Shown here one piece after another: positions 1-5,306 of a stretch of 5,624 nucleotides of DNA (position 1 is the first letter of the stretch; each line of letters starts with the position of its first letter). The stretch comes from Actinomycetes bacterium (GTDB lineage: Bacteria; Actinomycetota; Coriobacteriia; Anaerosomatales; JAJZPX01). The stretch lies in contig JAJZPX010000143.1 in assembly GCA_021811025.1 (NCBI GenBank), forward strand, positions 1 to 5,624, written 5' to 3'. The notes below the pieces were generated by a model. The model saw only the letters and a program-made list of their open reading frames with translations, was not told the DNA's origin and searched no databases. The position numbers and the translations under genes are program-made.

Positions 1-507
1 GCCGGTGTCCGGCGGGTCCTCGGCGAGCCGACGCGCGGCGAGAGACCTCTCGATCATCCCCTCGCGCTCCGCCAGCCCGTGGTAGCAGCGAAGGACGCGC
101 GCGATCTCCCATTCGACCCCCCGCCCACCCTCGGGCAAGCATGTCAGACGCTCCGACACGTCGGCGAGAAGCCGAACGAGCCCGGGGGTCCCGGCGGTTG
201 CGCGCAGGAGATCCAGCTCGGTCGTTTCGAGCGCTCGTCTCAGCAAGACGGTCCGGGCGCCGGGCGTGACGGGACGCCGCCCGTCGCCGTGCAGCAGCCA
301 CAATCCGTCCACCCAGTCGTCGAAGACGGCAACCCTGGCTCCGACGAGGCCGTCCCGCCCCAGCTCGGCCTCCGTCCGCCGCACGTCGGGCACTGTGGGC
401 AGCAGGAGCGTCGCGGGCCGGCCTTCGGCCAGCGCTTCGCGCAGCGCGCGGTGCAGCACACCGGTCTTGCCCGTGTTCGCTCGTCCTGTGACCAGCGTCA
501 GCGTCAC
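1..507 (-). CDS. AddB/RecB-type helicase-nuclease-like protein, N-terminal part (cut by window edge)
   Basis: An open frame begins at GTG 507-505 and runs without a stop through base 1, giving 169 residues of a longer protein. Upstream in frame a TAG at 538-540 comes before any other start codon, and AAGGGGAG (512-519) is a plausible ribosome binding site, so this start is well fixed. The N-terminus is LTLVTGRANTGKT, a Walker A P-loop (GRANTGKT, residues 8-15) directly after the first beta strand. It is followed by ATLLLPT (32-38) and an Arg/Leu-rich helical stretch (84-92). Residues 134-163 resemble the helix of UvrD/AddB-like proteins that contains a YxxxLAE-type segment. This layout fits the N-terminal domain of AddB-like proteins, which pair an inactivated or active helicase fold with a C-terminal PD-(D/E)XK nuclease and act in double-strand-break end processing. 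The nuclease part lies outside the window, so the family call is inference; another P-loop ATPase is possible. It starts 55 bp after the YtxH-like gene and may share its transcript. Confidence 0.68.
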   Translation of the reverse strand, partial: MTLTLVTGRANTGKTGVLHRALREALAEGRPATLLLPTVPDVRRTEAELGRDGLVGARVAVFDDWVDGLWLLHGDGRRPVTPGARTVLLRRALETTELDLLRATAGTPGLVRLLADVSERLTCLPEGGRGVEWEIARVLRCYHGLAEREGMIERSLAARRLAEDPPDTG

Positions 508-562
508 GCTTCTCCCCTTCCGCGTCTGCGGGAGAGGCTAGCACCCGGCTCTGACACGGCCT

Positions 563-859
563 CTAAGGGAGCTGTGTCTGAGTGTATCGCTGCACGCCCT
601 CGCGGATCTGGCGCACTCGGCGCCAGGCGACTTCCTCGTCGCGGCCGAGGTAGTGGTCGACGCGCTCCCCGAGGACCTCGGCCGCCTGCTCCGCGCGTTC
701 CGCCACGAATCGCGCCGCCTCCGCGACGCGCCGCGCCTCGCCCGCGAGCCGGCGTCGGGTCTGCGACCCGCTCCGCGGGGCCCAGAGGACGCCCGCGGTG
801 AAGCCGATCGCGGCACCGACGAACAGCCCGATCAGCAGGTATGCCGCGCTCCGCCTCAC
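563..859 (-). CDS. YtxH-like small membrane protein
   Basis: A 98-residue protein. Its GTG start overlaps the parB stop by 4 nt (GTGA), with a G-rich ribosome binding site (GGGGTG near 867-872) about 7 nt upstream. Residues 6-26 form one Gly/Ala-rich transmembrane helix (GLFVGAAIGFTAGVLWAP), followed by APRSGSQTRRRL (27-38), which matches the APxSGxxTR pattern of the YtxH family. The rest (about 38-98) is a charged, Ala/Glu/Arg-rich amphipathic segment likely to form a coiled coil. The protein is probably anchored by its N-terminus with the helical tail in the cytoplasm. YtxH-like proteins are often linked to stress or the cell envelope, but no biochemical role is firmly known. The overlap with parB suggests translational coupling and co-expression with parAB, so a link to chromosome segregation or the membrane is conceivable but unproven. 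Confidence 0.82.
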   Translation of the reverse strand: MRRSAAYLLIGLFVGAAIGFTAGVLWAPRSGSQTRRRLAGEARRVAEAARFVAERAEQAAEVLGERVDHYLGRDEEVAWRRVRQIREGVQRYTQTQLP

Positions 860-1731
860 TTGGCGTCACCCCCCTCGGCCGGCTCTGTCAGCAGCGAGAA
901 TATGCGGGCGAGCTCGTCCTCGCCCATGAAGTCGATCTCGATCCGCCCTTTCTTCGGCGTGAGCCGCACCCGGACCGTCGTCCCGAGCATCCTCCGCAGC
1001 CTGCGGGCGATGATCTTGAACGACTTCGGGGCGGCCGGCCGCGGGGCGCGCTCGCCCTGTCCCGACGAGAACAGGCGTGCGAGGTTCTCGGCCTCCCGGA
1101 CCGACAGGCCTTCGTCGACGACCTTCTGCGCCAGCTTGAGCCGCAGCGCGTCGTCCGCCACGGACAGCACGGCGCGCGAGTGGCCCGCCGTCAGCCTTCC
1201 CCCGCAGACCATGTCCTGGATCTCGTCGGAGAGGTCGAGCAGCCGCAGAGTGTTCGCGATCGCGGATCGCGACTTCGAGACCTTGTCGGCGAGCTCGGAC
1301 TGCGTCATCTGGTATTCAGTGAGCAGACGGCGGTATCCGCGCGCCTCCTCGATCGGATTCAGGTCCTGGCGCTGGAGGTTCTCGATCAGCGCCAGCTCGA
1401 GCGACTCGGTCTCGCTGGCCGCCATGACGCGTACCGGCACCGTCTCGAGCCCTGCTGCCTTCGCCGCCCTCCAGCGACGCTCCCCGGCAATGATCTGATA
1501 CCCCTCCCCGTATGGGCGCACGACCACCGGCTGGAGCACGCCCACCTTCTGGATCGAGTCGGCCAGCTCTCCGATTCGCTCGTCGTCGATCTCGGTACGG
1601 GGCTGGTTCGGGTTCGGGTGGATCATGTCCACCGGCAGCTCGTGTTGCTGCTCCAAACCGCTCTCCTGTTGGGCCGAGCTGGGTATCAGTGCCGAAAGCC
1701 CTCTGCCGAGGCCGCCTCGCCTGTTACTCAC
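856..1731 (-). CDS. parB: Chromosome-partitioning protein ParB (Spo0J family, CTP-dependent DNA clamp)
   Basis: A complete 291-residue ParB. The N-terminal LGRGLSALI (8-16) is the basic motif that stimulates the ParA ATPase. The ParB/Srx nuclease-like CTP-binding domain spans about 31-130, with GERRWRAA (83-90) and ENLQRQDLNPIEEA (117-130) as its signature nucleotide-binding motifs. A helix-turn-helix that reads parS lies at about 142-165 (MTQSELADKVSKSRSAIANT). The dimerisation domain is about 238-284, after a Pro/Ala-rich linker (226-236). In the family, ParB loads at parS, switches to a sliding clamp with CTP, spreads, and recruits ParA and SMC. The GTG start at 1731 has AAGGAGGT (1740-1747) 8 nt upstream, so the start is secure. 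It overlaps the end of parA by 8 nt (GTGAGTAA) and its own stop overlaps the YtxH-like gene. Two matching parS sites lie 1.6 kb upstream. All key motifs are intact. Confidence 0.97.
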   Translation of the reverse strand: MSNRRGGLGRGLSALIPSSAQQESGLEQQHELPVDMIHPNPNQPRTEIDDERIGELADSIQKVGVLQPVVVRPYGEGYQIIAGERRWRAAKAAGLETVPVRVMAASETESLELALIENLQRQDLNPIEEARGYRRLLTEYQMTQSELADKVSKSRSAIANTLRLLDLSDEIQDMVCGGRLTAGHSRAVLSVADDALRLKLAQKVVDEGLSVREAENLARLFSSGQGERAPRPAAPKSFKIIARRLRRMLGTTVRVRLTPKKGRIEIDFMGEDELARIFSLLTEPAEGGDAK

Positions 1732-2518
1732 GACCGATGACCTCCTTCGCCAAGCTGCGGTACGCCTCGGCGCCCTTCCCTGCGGGATCGTATACCGTCA
1801 CCGGTTGCCCGAAGCTGGGCGCCTCCGACAGCCGCACCGTCCGTGGGACGAGCGTCTCGAACACCTTGCACTCGAAGAAGTCGCGCACCTCTTCGACGAC
1901 CTGCTGCGCCAGCTTCGTGCGCGAATCGTACATCGTCATCACGACGCCGAAGATCTCCAGGTGCGGATTCAGGTGCGTCTTCACCAACCGCACGCTGTCG
2001 AGCAGCTTCGTCAGGCCCTCGAGCGCGTAGTACTCGCACTGTATCGGTATCAGCAGGGAATCCGCCGCCGTGAGCGCGTTGATCGTGAGCAAGCCGAGAG
2101 ACGGCGGGCAGTCCACGATCACGTAGTCGAACTCGGCCTTGACCGGCTCCAGCACGACCTTGAGCTTGGACTCGCGGCTGAGCGCCGACACAAGCTCGAT
2201 CTCGGCGCCGGCGAGCTGGATCGTCGCGGGCACGGCGAACACTCGTTCGATGCCGACGGGCTCGATCATCTCCGCCAGCGGCACGCCCTCGAGGAGTGCG
2301 TTGTAGACGCAGAGTTCGCGCTGGTTCTTGTTCAGCCCGAATCCCGACGTCGCGTTGCCCTGCGGGTCGAGGTCGATCAGCAGGACGTCTTTGCCCAGTT
2401 CGCCGAGACTCGCGGCGAGGTTGACGGACGTCGTGCTCTTTCCCACCCCGCCCTTCTGGTTGACGACCGCTAAGACGCGTACCGGGCGGTCGGCCGCCGT
2501 GTTGCGCACGTCGTCCAC
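1724..2518 (-). CDS. parA: Chromosome-partitioning ATPase ParA (Soj family)
   Basis: A complete ParA/Soj of 264 residues from the GTG at 2518. It carries the deviant Walker A KGGVGKST (22-29, with the signature first Lys), Walker A' LLIDLDPQGNAT (46-57), and Walker B YVIVDCPPSLG (132-142). The C-terminal PRTVRLSEAPSFGQPV (225-240), typical of chromosomal ParA, contributes to non-specific DNA binding. The family dimerises with ATP, coats the nucleoid, and is released by ParB-stimulated hydrolysis, which moves origins apart. The frame is open back to a GTG at 2536 (270 residues), but GGAGGAAGGGGG at 2523-2534 is a strong ribosome binding site for GTG 2518 and would be coding if the upstream GTG were used; that GTG has no ribosome binding site. 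A probable promoter lies just upstream. It overlaps parB by 8 nt. There is no winged-helix N-terminal extension, so it is the small chromosomal type. Confidence 0.97.
   Translation of the reverse strand: MDDVRNTAADRPVRVLAVVNQKGGVGKSTTSVNLAASLGELGKDVLLIDLDPQGNATSGFGLNKNQRELCVYNALLEGVPLAEMIEPVGIERVFAVPATIQLAGAEIELVSALSRESKLKVVLEPVKAEFDYVIVDCPPSLGLLTINALTAADSLLIPIQCEYYALEGLTKLLDSVRLVKTHLNPHLEIFGVVMTMYDSRTKLAQQVVEEVRDFFECKVFETLVPRTVRLSEAPSFGQPVTVYDPAGKGAEAYRSLAKEVIGRE
1740..1747 (-). promoter_or_regulatory. Ribosome binding site of parB, inside parA
   Basis: On the minus strand the bases read AAGGAGGT, a full match to the anti-Shine-Dalgarno, 8 nt before the parB GTG. It lies within the last codons of parA. 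ParB can therefore be initiated independently as well as by coupling to parA termination. Confidence 0.8.
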
Positions 2519-2522
2519 CAGG

Positions 2523-2534
2523 CCCCCTTCCTCC
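2523..2534 (-). promoter_or_regulatory. Ribosome binding site that sets the parA start
   Basis: The minus strand reads GGAGGAAGGGGG, with the last G 4 nt and the GGAGG core 11 nt before GTG 2518; the middle of the motif is at normal spacing. This argues for starting parA at 2518 rather than at the GTG at 2536. Confidence 0.65.
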
Positions 2535-2549
2535 ACACGGACTATCGGC

Positions 2550-2578
2550 AGTATAGAAGAGCGCGATGGGAAGGGGAA
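2550..2578 (-). promoter_or_regulatory. Probable sigma-70-type promoter for parA-parB
   Basis: The gap between rsmG and parA holds TATACT (2550-2555), one base from the consensus -10 box, and the only AT-rich patch there. Seventeen bases upstream is TTCCCC (2573-2578), a weak -35 match (3 of 6). Transcription would start near 2541-2543 and give a leader of about 25 nt to GTG 2518, which contains the ribosome binding site. The alternative GTG at 2536 would sit almost at the transcript end. Parallel read-through from rsmG is still possible. Confidence 0.45.
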
Positions 2579-2587
2579 GCGCGGCGT

Positions 2588-3292
2588 TCAGGCCAGAGGC
2601 CTGCGCTGTGCCATGCCGGGTCGACGTGGCAGCTGTATCCGTGATCGACCCTCCCTGCGGTAGCACACGATGGTCCGCCTGACGTCGATGCCTGGCAGCG
2701 TGAAGGACTCGCTCGACGCTCGAGCGAGTCCGACGATCTCGGCGACCGCGTCGCCCGCGCTCAGTTCGTCCTCTGACGGCTCACCCTTGAGCGCGATCAG
2801 TAGTCCTCCAGGGGCGAGCAGGGGTGCGGCCAGCTCGACGAGCGAGGGGAGGGGCGCCAGAGCGCGTGCTGTCACGGCAGCGAATGCAGAAGGCTGGGTG
2901 TGCGCCACCTCCTCCGCACGCTCCGCCAGCACCTCGGCATCGATCCCCAGCACATCGACGACGTCTCTGAGGAACGAAGCCTTCTTCCCAGTCGCCTCGA
3001 GCAGAGCCGCCCGCCGGCGGGACACCACCGCCAGAGGGATGCCGGGATAGCCGGCACCCGAACCGATGTCCGCGAACGGGCCGGACGGAGCTCGAGCGAG
3101 GCGAGCAAGAGCGGTCAGCGAGTCGGCGACGTGCAGGAACGCGATCTCCTTCTCACCGGTGATCCGGGTGAGGTTTCGCTCGGCGTTCGCCGCCAGCATC
3201 ATCCCGGCGTGCAGGACGATGGCATCGAGCGCCTCCTCTTCGAGCGATACGCCGAGGGCGCCCGCCGCGAAAGCTATCTGATCCCGAAGCAT
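2588..3292 (-). CDS. rsmG: 16S rRNA (guanine-N7) methyltransferase RsmG (GidB)
   Basis: A 234-residue SAM-dependent methyltransferase that in the family makes m7G in the 530 loop of 16S rRNA (G527 in E. coli numbering). Visible motifs, numbered from ATG 3292, are NLTRI (40-44), HVADSL (54-59), the SAM loop DIGSGAGYPGIPLAV (75-89), LLEATGKKASFLRDV (97-111), TARALAPLPSLVELAAPLL (141-159) with APGGLLIALKG (160-170) just after it, and the C-terminal PRRPGMAQRRPL (222-233), which matches the PRRPG-PL tail of RsmG. An in-frame ATG at 3319 would add nine small residues (MVSSAGGGA). I prefer 3292 because GGAGGGG precedes it and the extension is not family-like, but 3319 also has a GGTGAGG sequence, so the start is not certain. 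Two parS sites lie just upstream and parA follows. This rsmG-parA-parB order is common near oriC. Confidence 0.95.
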   Translation of the reverse strand: MLRDQIAFAAGALGVSLEEEALDAIVLHAGMMLAANAERNLTRITGEKEIAFLHVADSLTALARLARAPSGPFADIGSGAGYPGIPLAVVSRRRAALLEATGKKASFLRDVVDVLGIDAEVLAERAEEVAHTQPSAFAAVTARALAPLPSLVELAAPLLAPGGLLIALKGEPSEDELSAGDAVAEIVGLARASSESFTLPGIDVRRTIVCYRREGRSRIQLPRRPGMAQRRPLA

Positions 3293-3330
3293 CGCCCCTC
3301 CGCCTGCCGACGATACCATGACGCCTCACC

Positions 3331-3348
3331 GTGTTTCACGTGAAACAC
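3331..3348. promoter_or_regulatory. parS: parS site 1 (ParB-binding palindrome)
   Basis: GTGTTTCACGTGAAACAC is a perfect 18-bp palindrome. It contains the full 16-bp consensus bacterial parS TGTTTCACGTGAAACA at 3332-3347. ParB is encoded 1.6 kb away. The site lies 12 nt upstream of the alternative rsmG ATG (3319) and 39 nt upstream of the preferred start (3292), so bound ParB could affect expression of rsmG. Confidence 0.96.
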
Positions 3349-3370
3349 CCGTCGGCTCCGCCCGCTCTGG

Positions 3371-3386
3371 TGTTTCACGTGAAACG
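3371..3386. promoter_or_regulatory. parS: parS site 2 (one base off consensus)
   Basis: TGTTTCACGTGAAACG matches 15 of 16 consensus parS positions. Only the last base differs (G for A), and the inner 14-bp palindrome GTTTCACGTGAAAC is intact. It is centred 39 bp from parS site 1. A single outer change is usually tolerated by ParB in known systems. Confidence 0.92.
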
Positions 3387-3508
3387 ACCCCGGCAGATGC
3401 GCTTCACCGAGCCGGACAGCGGCGTGGAACCGCGATCCCTGACGGGAATCCCCGCCTCGCCTTGTTCCGTCAGCAGTCCGCGAGAACCTCGACCTCCACT
3501 GGAGACAA

Positions 3509-3535
3509 GAGAGGCGGCCGTCGGGGCCGCCTCTC
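3509..3535 (-). terminator. Stem-loop terminator after jag
   Basis: GAGAGGCGGCC (3509-3519) and GGCCGCCTCTC (3525-3535) form a perfect 11-bp stem with a 5-base loop, 25 nt after the jag stop. On the minus strand the stem is followed by TTGTCT, a short broken T run. This fits an intrinsic terminator with a weak tail that ends the rnpA-to-jag transcript. The plus-strand side is followed by ATCATC, so termination in that direction is less likely and no plus-strand gene needs it. Confidence 0.78.
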
Positions 3536-3560
3536 ATCATCGCGCATCCTGCCCGTCCGT

Positions 3561-4286
3561 TCACCTCTTCGGCGTGACCACTACCTGGCGGAACGGCTCC
3601 TCGCCTTCGCTCGCCGTCTCGACCCGCCGGTCGTTCCGCAGCGCCACGTGCACGACTTTGCGCTCGTGCGCGCTCATGGGGCGCAGTTTGATGCTCCGCT
3701 TCTGGCGCGTCGCCCTGTCCGCGGCTTGCCGCGCCATCTCCTCGAGCTTCACCCGCCGGCGTGCCCGGTACCCCTCGATGTCGACCATCACCGAGTAGCG
3801 CTGCCCAAGTTGCTTGTTCGCGATAGCAGAGACGAGAGTCTGCAACGCTTCCAGCGTCCTTCCGTGCCGCCCGATGAGGAGCCCGAGCTCTCCTCCGACG
3901 ATGTCGAGGATGACCTCTCCTTCGTCCCCCTCATACTCGTCGATGCTCGATTCGATCTCGAACGCTTCGAGGATCCGCTGGATGACCGCGACGGCGGCGT
4001 CGGCCACGCGGTCGAACTCCTCGTCGGAGAGGATCACGGGTGCCGACGGCACGTGGGGCGGAGCCGGCACGTAGTCCTCTTCCTGCTCCTCACGCTCCAG
4101 GTCCTCAAGGAACGAGGACTTGAGCCACACACGGACTCTCGCCGGCTTGCCCGTACCGAAGAGCCTCTTGCCTGGTTCCTCGAGCACCTCGTACTCCACC
4201 GCGTCCTGCTGTACGCCCATCTCCTCGAGAGCGGCGTCGAGCGCCTCCTCGACGCTCGGAGCCTCCTTGACCAGCTCGCGTTCCAT
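3561..4286 (-). CDS. jag: Jag (KhpB/EloR-type) KH-R3H RNA-binding protein
   Basis: A 241-residue protein with the three-part Jag layout. The Jag_N domain is residues 1-56, with the GKRLFGTGKPARVRV pattern at 39-53. An acidic and Pro-rich linker follows (about 57-85). The KH domain spans about 88-170 with the GxxG loop in GLLIGRHGRTLEALQ (135-149), and the R3H domain is about 178-217 with Arg209 and His213 in HERKVVH. Jag proteins (KhpB/EloR in streptococci) bind RNA with KhpA and affect cell elongation and division; the gene commonly sits next to yidC/spoIIIJ. It is somewhat longer than the roughly 200 residues usual in the family, mostly in the linker. The ATG follows the yidC TAG with no gap, and AAGGGAG (4297-4303) inside yidC is the ribosome binding site. 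A terminator follows. No key residue is missing. Confidence 0.95.
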   Translation of the reverse strand: MERELVKEAPSVEEALDAALEEMGVQQDAVEYEVLEEPGKRLFGTGKPARVRVWLKSSFLEDLEREEQEEDYVPAPPHVPSAPVILSDEEFDRVADAAVAVIQRILEAFEIESSIDEYEGDEGEVILDIVGGELGLLIGRHGRTLEALQTLVSAIANKQLGQRYSVMVDIEGYRARRRVKLEEMARQAADRATRQKRSIKLRPMSAHERKVVHVALRNDRRVETASEGEEPFRQVVVTPKR

Positions 4287-5039
4287 CTATGCAGCACTCC
4301 CTTTTCCATACCCGCGCATGATCAGCCATTGCTGCCCGATCTGCCACGCGCTCGATGTGATCCAGTAGAGGAGGACTCCGGCGGGGGAGATCCATCCGAT
4401 GTACAGCATGAAGAGCGCCATGTACGAGCCCATTCGGCGCTGTTGCGGATCCTTCGTGAGCATGTACTGGGGGAGCCAGACGCTCACGCCGAAGAGGATC
4501 ACCAGGATCAGGTAGGGGAGGGCGGGCACGATGGCCGACAGGAACGACTTGCCGGCGAACATCGCCTGCGGTGACTGGGTGATGTCGGAGATGATGAACA
4601 GGAAGTGCTTCGCCGCTGCCTGCGATGCTGCGGGCAGGGCCTTGATGTAGTTGATGAGGGACCACGGATCCTTGGGCGATTTCGGCGTGCCCAGGACCCG
4701 GAACAACGCGATGAAGACGGGCATCTGAATGAGGAGGGGGAGACACCCGCCGAACGGGTTCACCTTGTTCTCCTGGTAGAACTTGAGCGTCTCCTCCTGC
4801 AGCTTCTCCTTGTTGTTCTTGTACTTCTCCTGAAGGGCTTTCAGCTTCGGCTGAATCTCCTGCATCTCCTGCATCGACTTGGTCTGCTTCACGGTCAGCG
4901 GGATCATGAGGATCCGCATCGCCGCGGTCAGTGCGATGATGGCGACCCCGTAGTCGCCGATCCAGCTGTAGAAACAGTTGAGCAGCTGCAGCACAGACGT
5001 GTAGATGGCCGCCCATAGTTGAGCCCATCCCGGTATCAC
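4287..5039 (-). CDS. yidC: Membrane protein insertase YidC (Oxa1 family, Gram-positive short form)
   Basis: A 250-residue insertase from GTG 5039. It inserts membrane proteins, alone or with Sec. Hydrophobic segments lie at about 8-51 (re-entrant N-terminal part and first core helix), 98-116, 168-193, and paired helices at 205-235. The conserved groove Arg is in LTAAMRILMIPLTVKQTKSM (Arg42). The cytoplasmic coiled-coil hairpin follows (about 60-90, QPKLKALQEKYKNNKEKLQ), then the signatures NPFGGCLPLLIQMPVF (94-109) and SPAGVLLYWITSS (218-230). There is no large periplasmic domain and no lipobox, unlike SpoIIIJ. The frame is open to GTG 5060, but AGGAGGT (5048-5054) lies 9 nt before GTG 5039 and would be inside the longer version, so the shorter start is preferred. 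A GC hairpin precedes it. yidD is upstream and jag follows with no gap. Confidence 0.96.
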   Translation of the reverse strand: MIPGWAQLWAAIYTSVLQLLNCFYSWIGDYGVAIIALTAAMRILMIPLTVKQTKSMQEMQEIQPKLKALQEKYKNNKEKLQEETLKFYQENKVNPFGGCLPLLIQMPVFIALFRVLGTPKSPKDPWSLINYIKALPAASQAAAKHFLFIISDITQSPQAMFAGKSFLSAIVPALPYLILVILFGVSVWLPQYMLTKDPQQRRMGSYMALFMLYIGWISPAGVLLYWITSSAWQIGQQWLIMRGYGKGSAA

Positions 5040-5047
5040 GAGTCCGT

Positions 5048-5054
5048 ACCTCCT
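5048..5054 (-). promoter_or_regulatory. Ribosome binding site that sets the yidC start
   Basis: The minus strand reads AGGAGGT; from AGGAGG there are 9 nt to GTG 5039. This near-ideal site places the start 7 codons inside the longest open frame (GTG 5060), which itself has only hairpin sequence upstream. Confidence 0.8.
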
Positions 5055-5061
5055 GTTCACA

Positions 5062-5081
5062 GGCCGCGGCGAGCCACGGCC
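5062..5081 (-). other. RNA hairpin just upstream of the yidC ribosome binding site
   Basis: In the minus-strand transcript GGCCGUGG and CCGCGGCC pair as an 8-bp stem with one G-U wobble and a CUCG tetraloop. It sits in the yidD-yidC gap, 7 nt before AGGAGGT. No U tract follows, so it does not look like an intrinsic terminator. It may shield transcript ends or tune yidC translation; the role is inference. Confidence 0.5.
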
Positions 5082-5093
5082 GGGGCAATCGGG

Positions 5094-5306
5094 CTAGGGG
5101 ACGGGGTCGTATCCGCCCGGATTCCACGGATGGCAGCGGCCGACCCGCTTGATCGCCAGCCATCCACCCTTCAGCACCCCGTGGCGATCGACCGCCTGGA
5201 GCGCATAGTTGGAACAAGTGGGGGTGAACCGGCAAGACGGAGGGAAGAGAGGGGAGAGCAGCACTTGATAGGCCCTGATCAGTAGCTTGACCGCCGCTCT
5301 CATCAT
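5094..5306 (-). CDS. yidD: Membrane protein insertion efficiency factor YidD
   Basis: A complete 70-residue YidD, a small membrane-associated protein thought to help YidC-dependent insertion. The family signature is intact: LLSPLFPPSCRFTPTCSNYA (16-35) with Cys25 and Cys31, then GGWLAIKRVGRCHPWNPGG (47-65) with Cys58, ending DPVP. An N-terminal amphipathic helix (about 1-20) fits peripheral membrane attachment. The start overlaps the rnpA stop as ATGA. Two ATG codons are in tandem; GGAG (5311-5314) is 4 nt before the first and 7 nt before the second (5303), so the protein may begin one residue later. yidC follows after 54 bp. The order rnpA-yidD-yidC is the usual one near oriC. Confidence 0.97.
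   Translation of the reverse strand: MMRAAVKLLIRAYQVLLSPLFPPSCRFTPTCSNYALQAVDRHGVLKGGWLAIKRVGRCHPWNPGGYDPVP

Noticed and set aside
533..564. Inverted repeat AGAGGC / GCCTCT after the YtxH-like gene as a terminator
   Set aside because: Only 6 bp of stem around a 20-base loop, overlapping the stop codon and with no T run; too weak to call.
79..801. Long plus-strand open frame (240 residues) over the AddB-like and YtxH-like genes
   Set aside because: Pro/Arg/Gly-rich low-complexity translation with no family motif; it is opposite a frame with a P-loop and a second frame with a transmembrane segment. High GC makes antisense frames long.
841..1740. Plus-strand open frame of 299 residues opposite parB
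   Set aside because: It is the exact antisense of an intact ParB with all its motifs; the translation is Arg/Leu/His-rich and unlike any protein I know.
1728..2666. Minus-strand open frame of 312 residues in another frame over parA
   Set aside because: Shadow frame of parA, very rich in Arg and Gly, crossing the rsmG-parA boundary; the ParA frame carries the Walker motifs.
3066..3281. Small plus-strand frame opposite rsmG as a possible toxin or small protein
   Set aside because: No ribosome binding site or motif, and Ala/Ser/Arg-rich composition typical of antisense GC-rich sequence.
3318..4574. Plus-strand open frame of 418 residues across parS, jag and part of yidC
   Set aside because: Antisense of two clear genes and an intergenic region with parS and a terminator; no recognisable domain.
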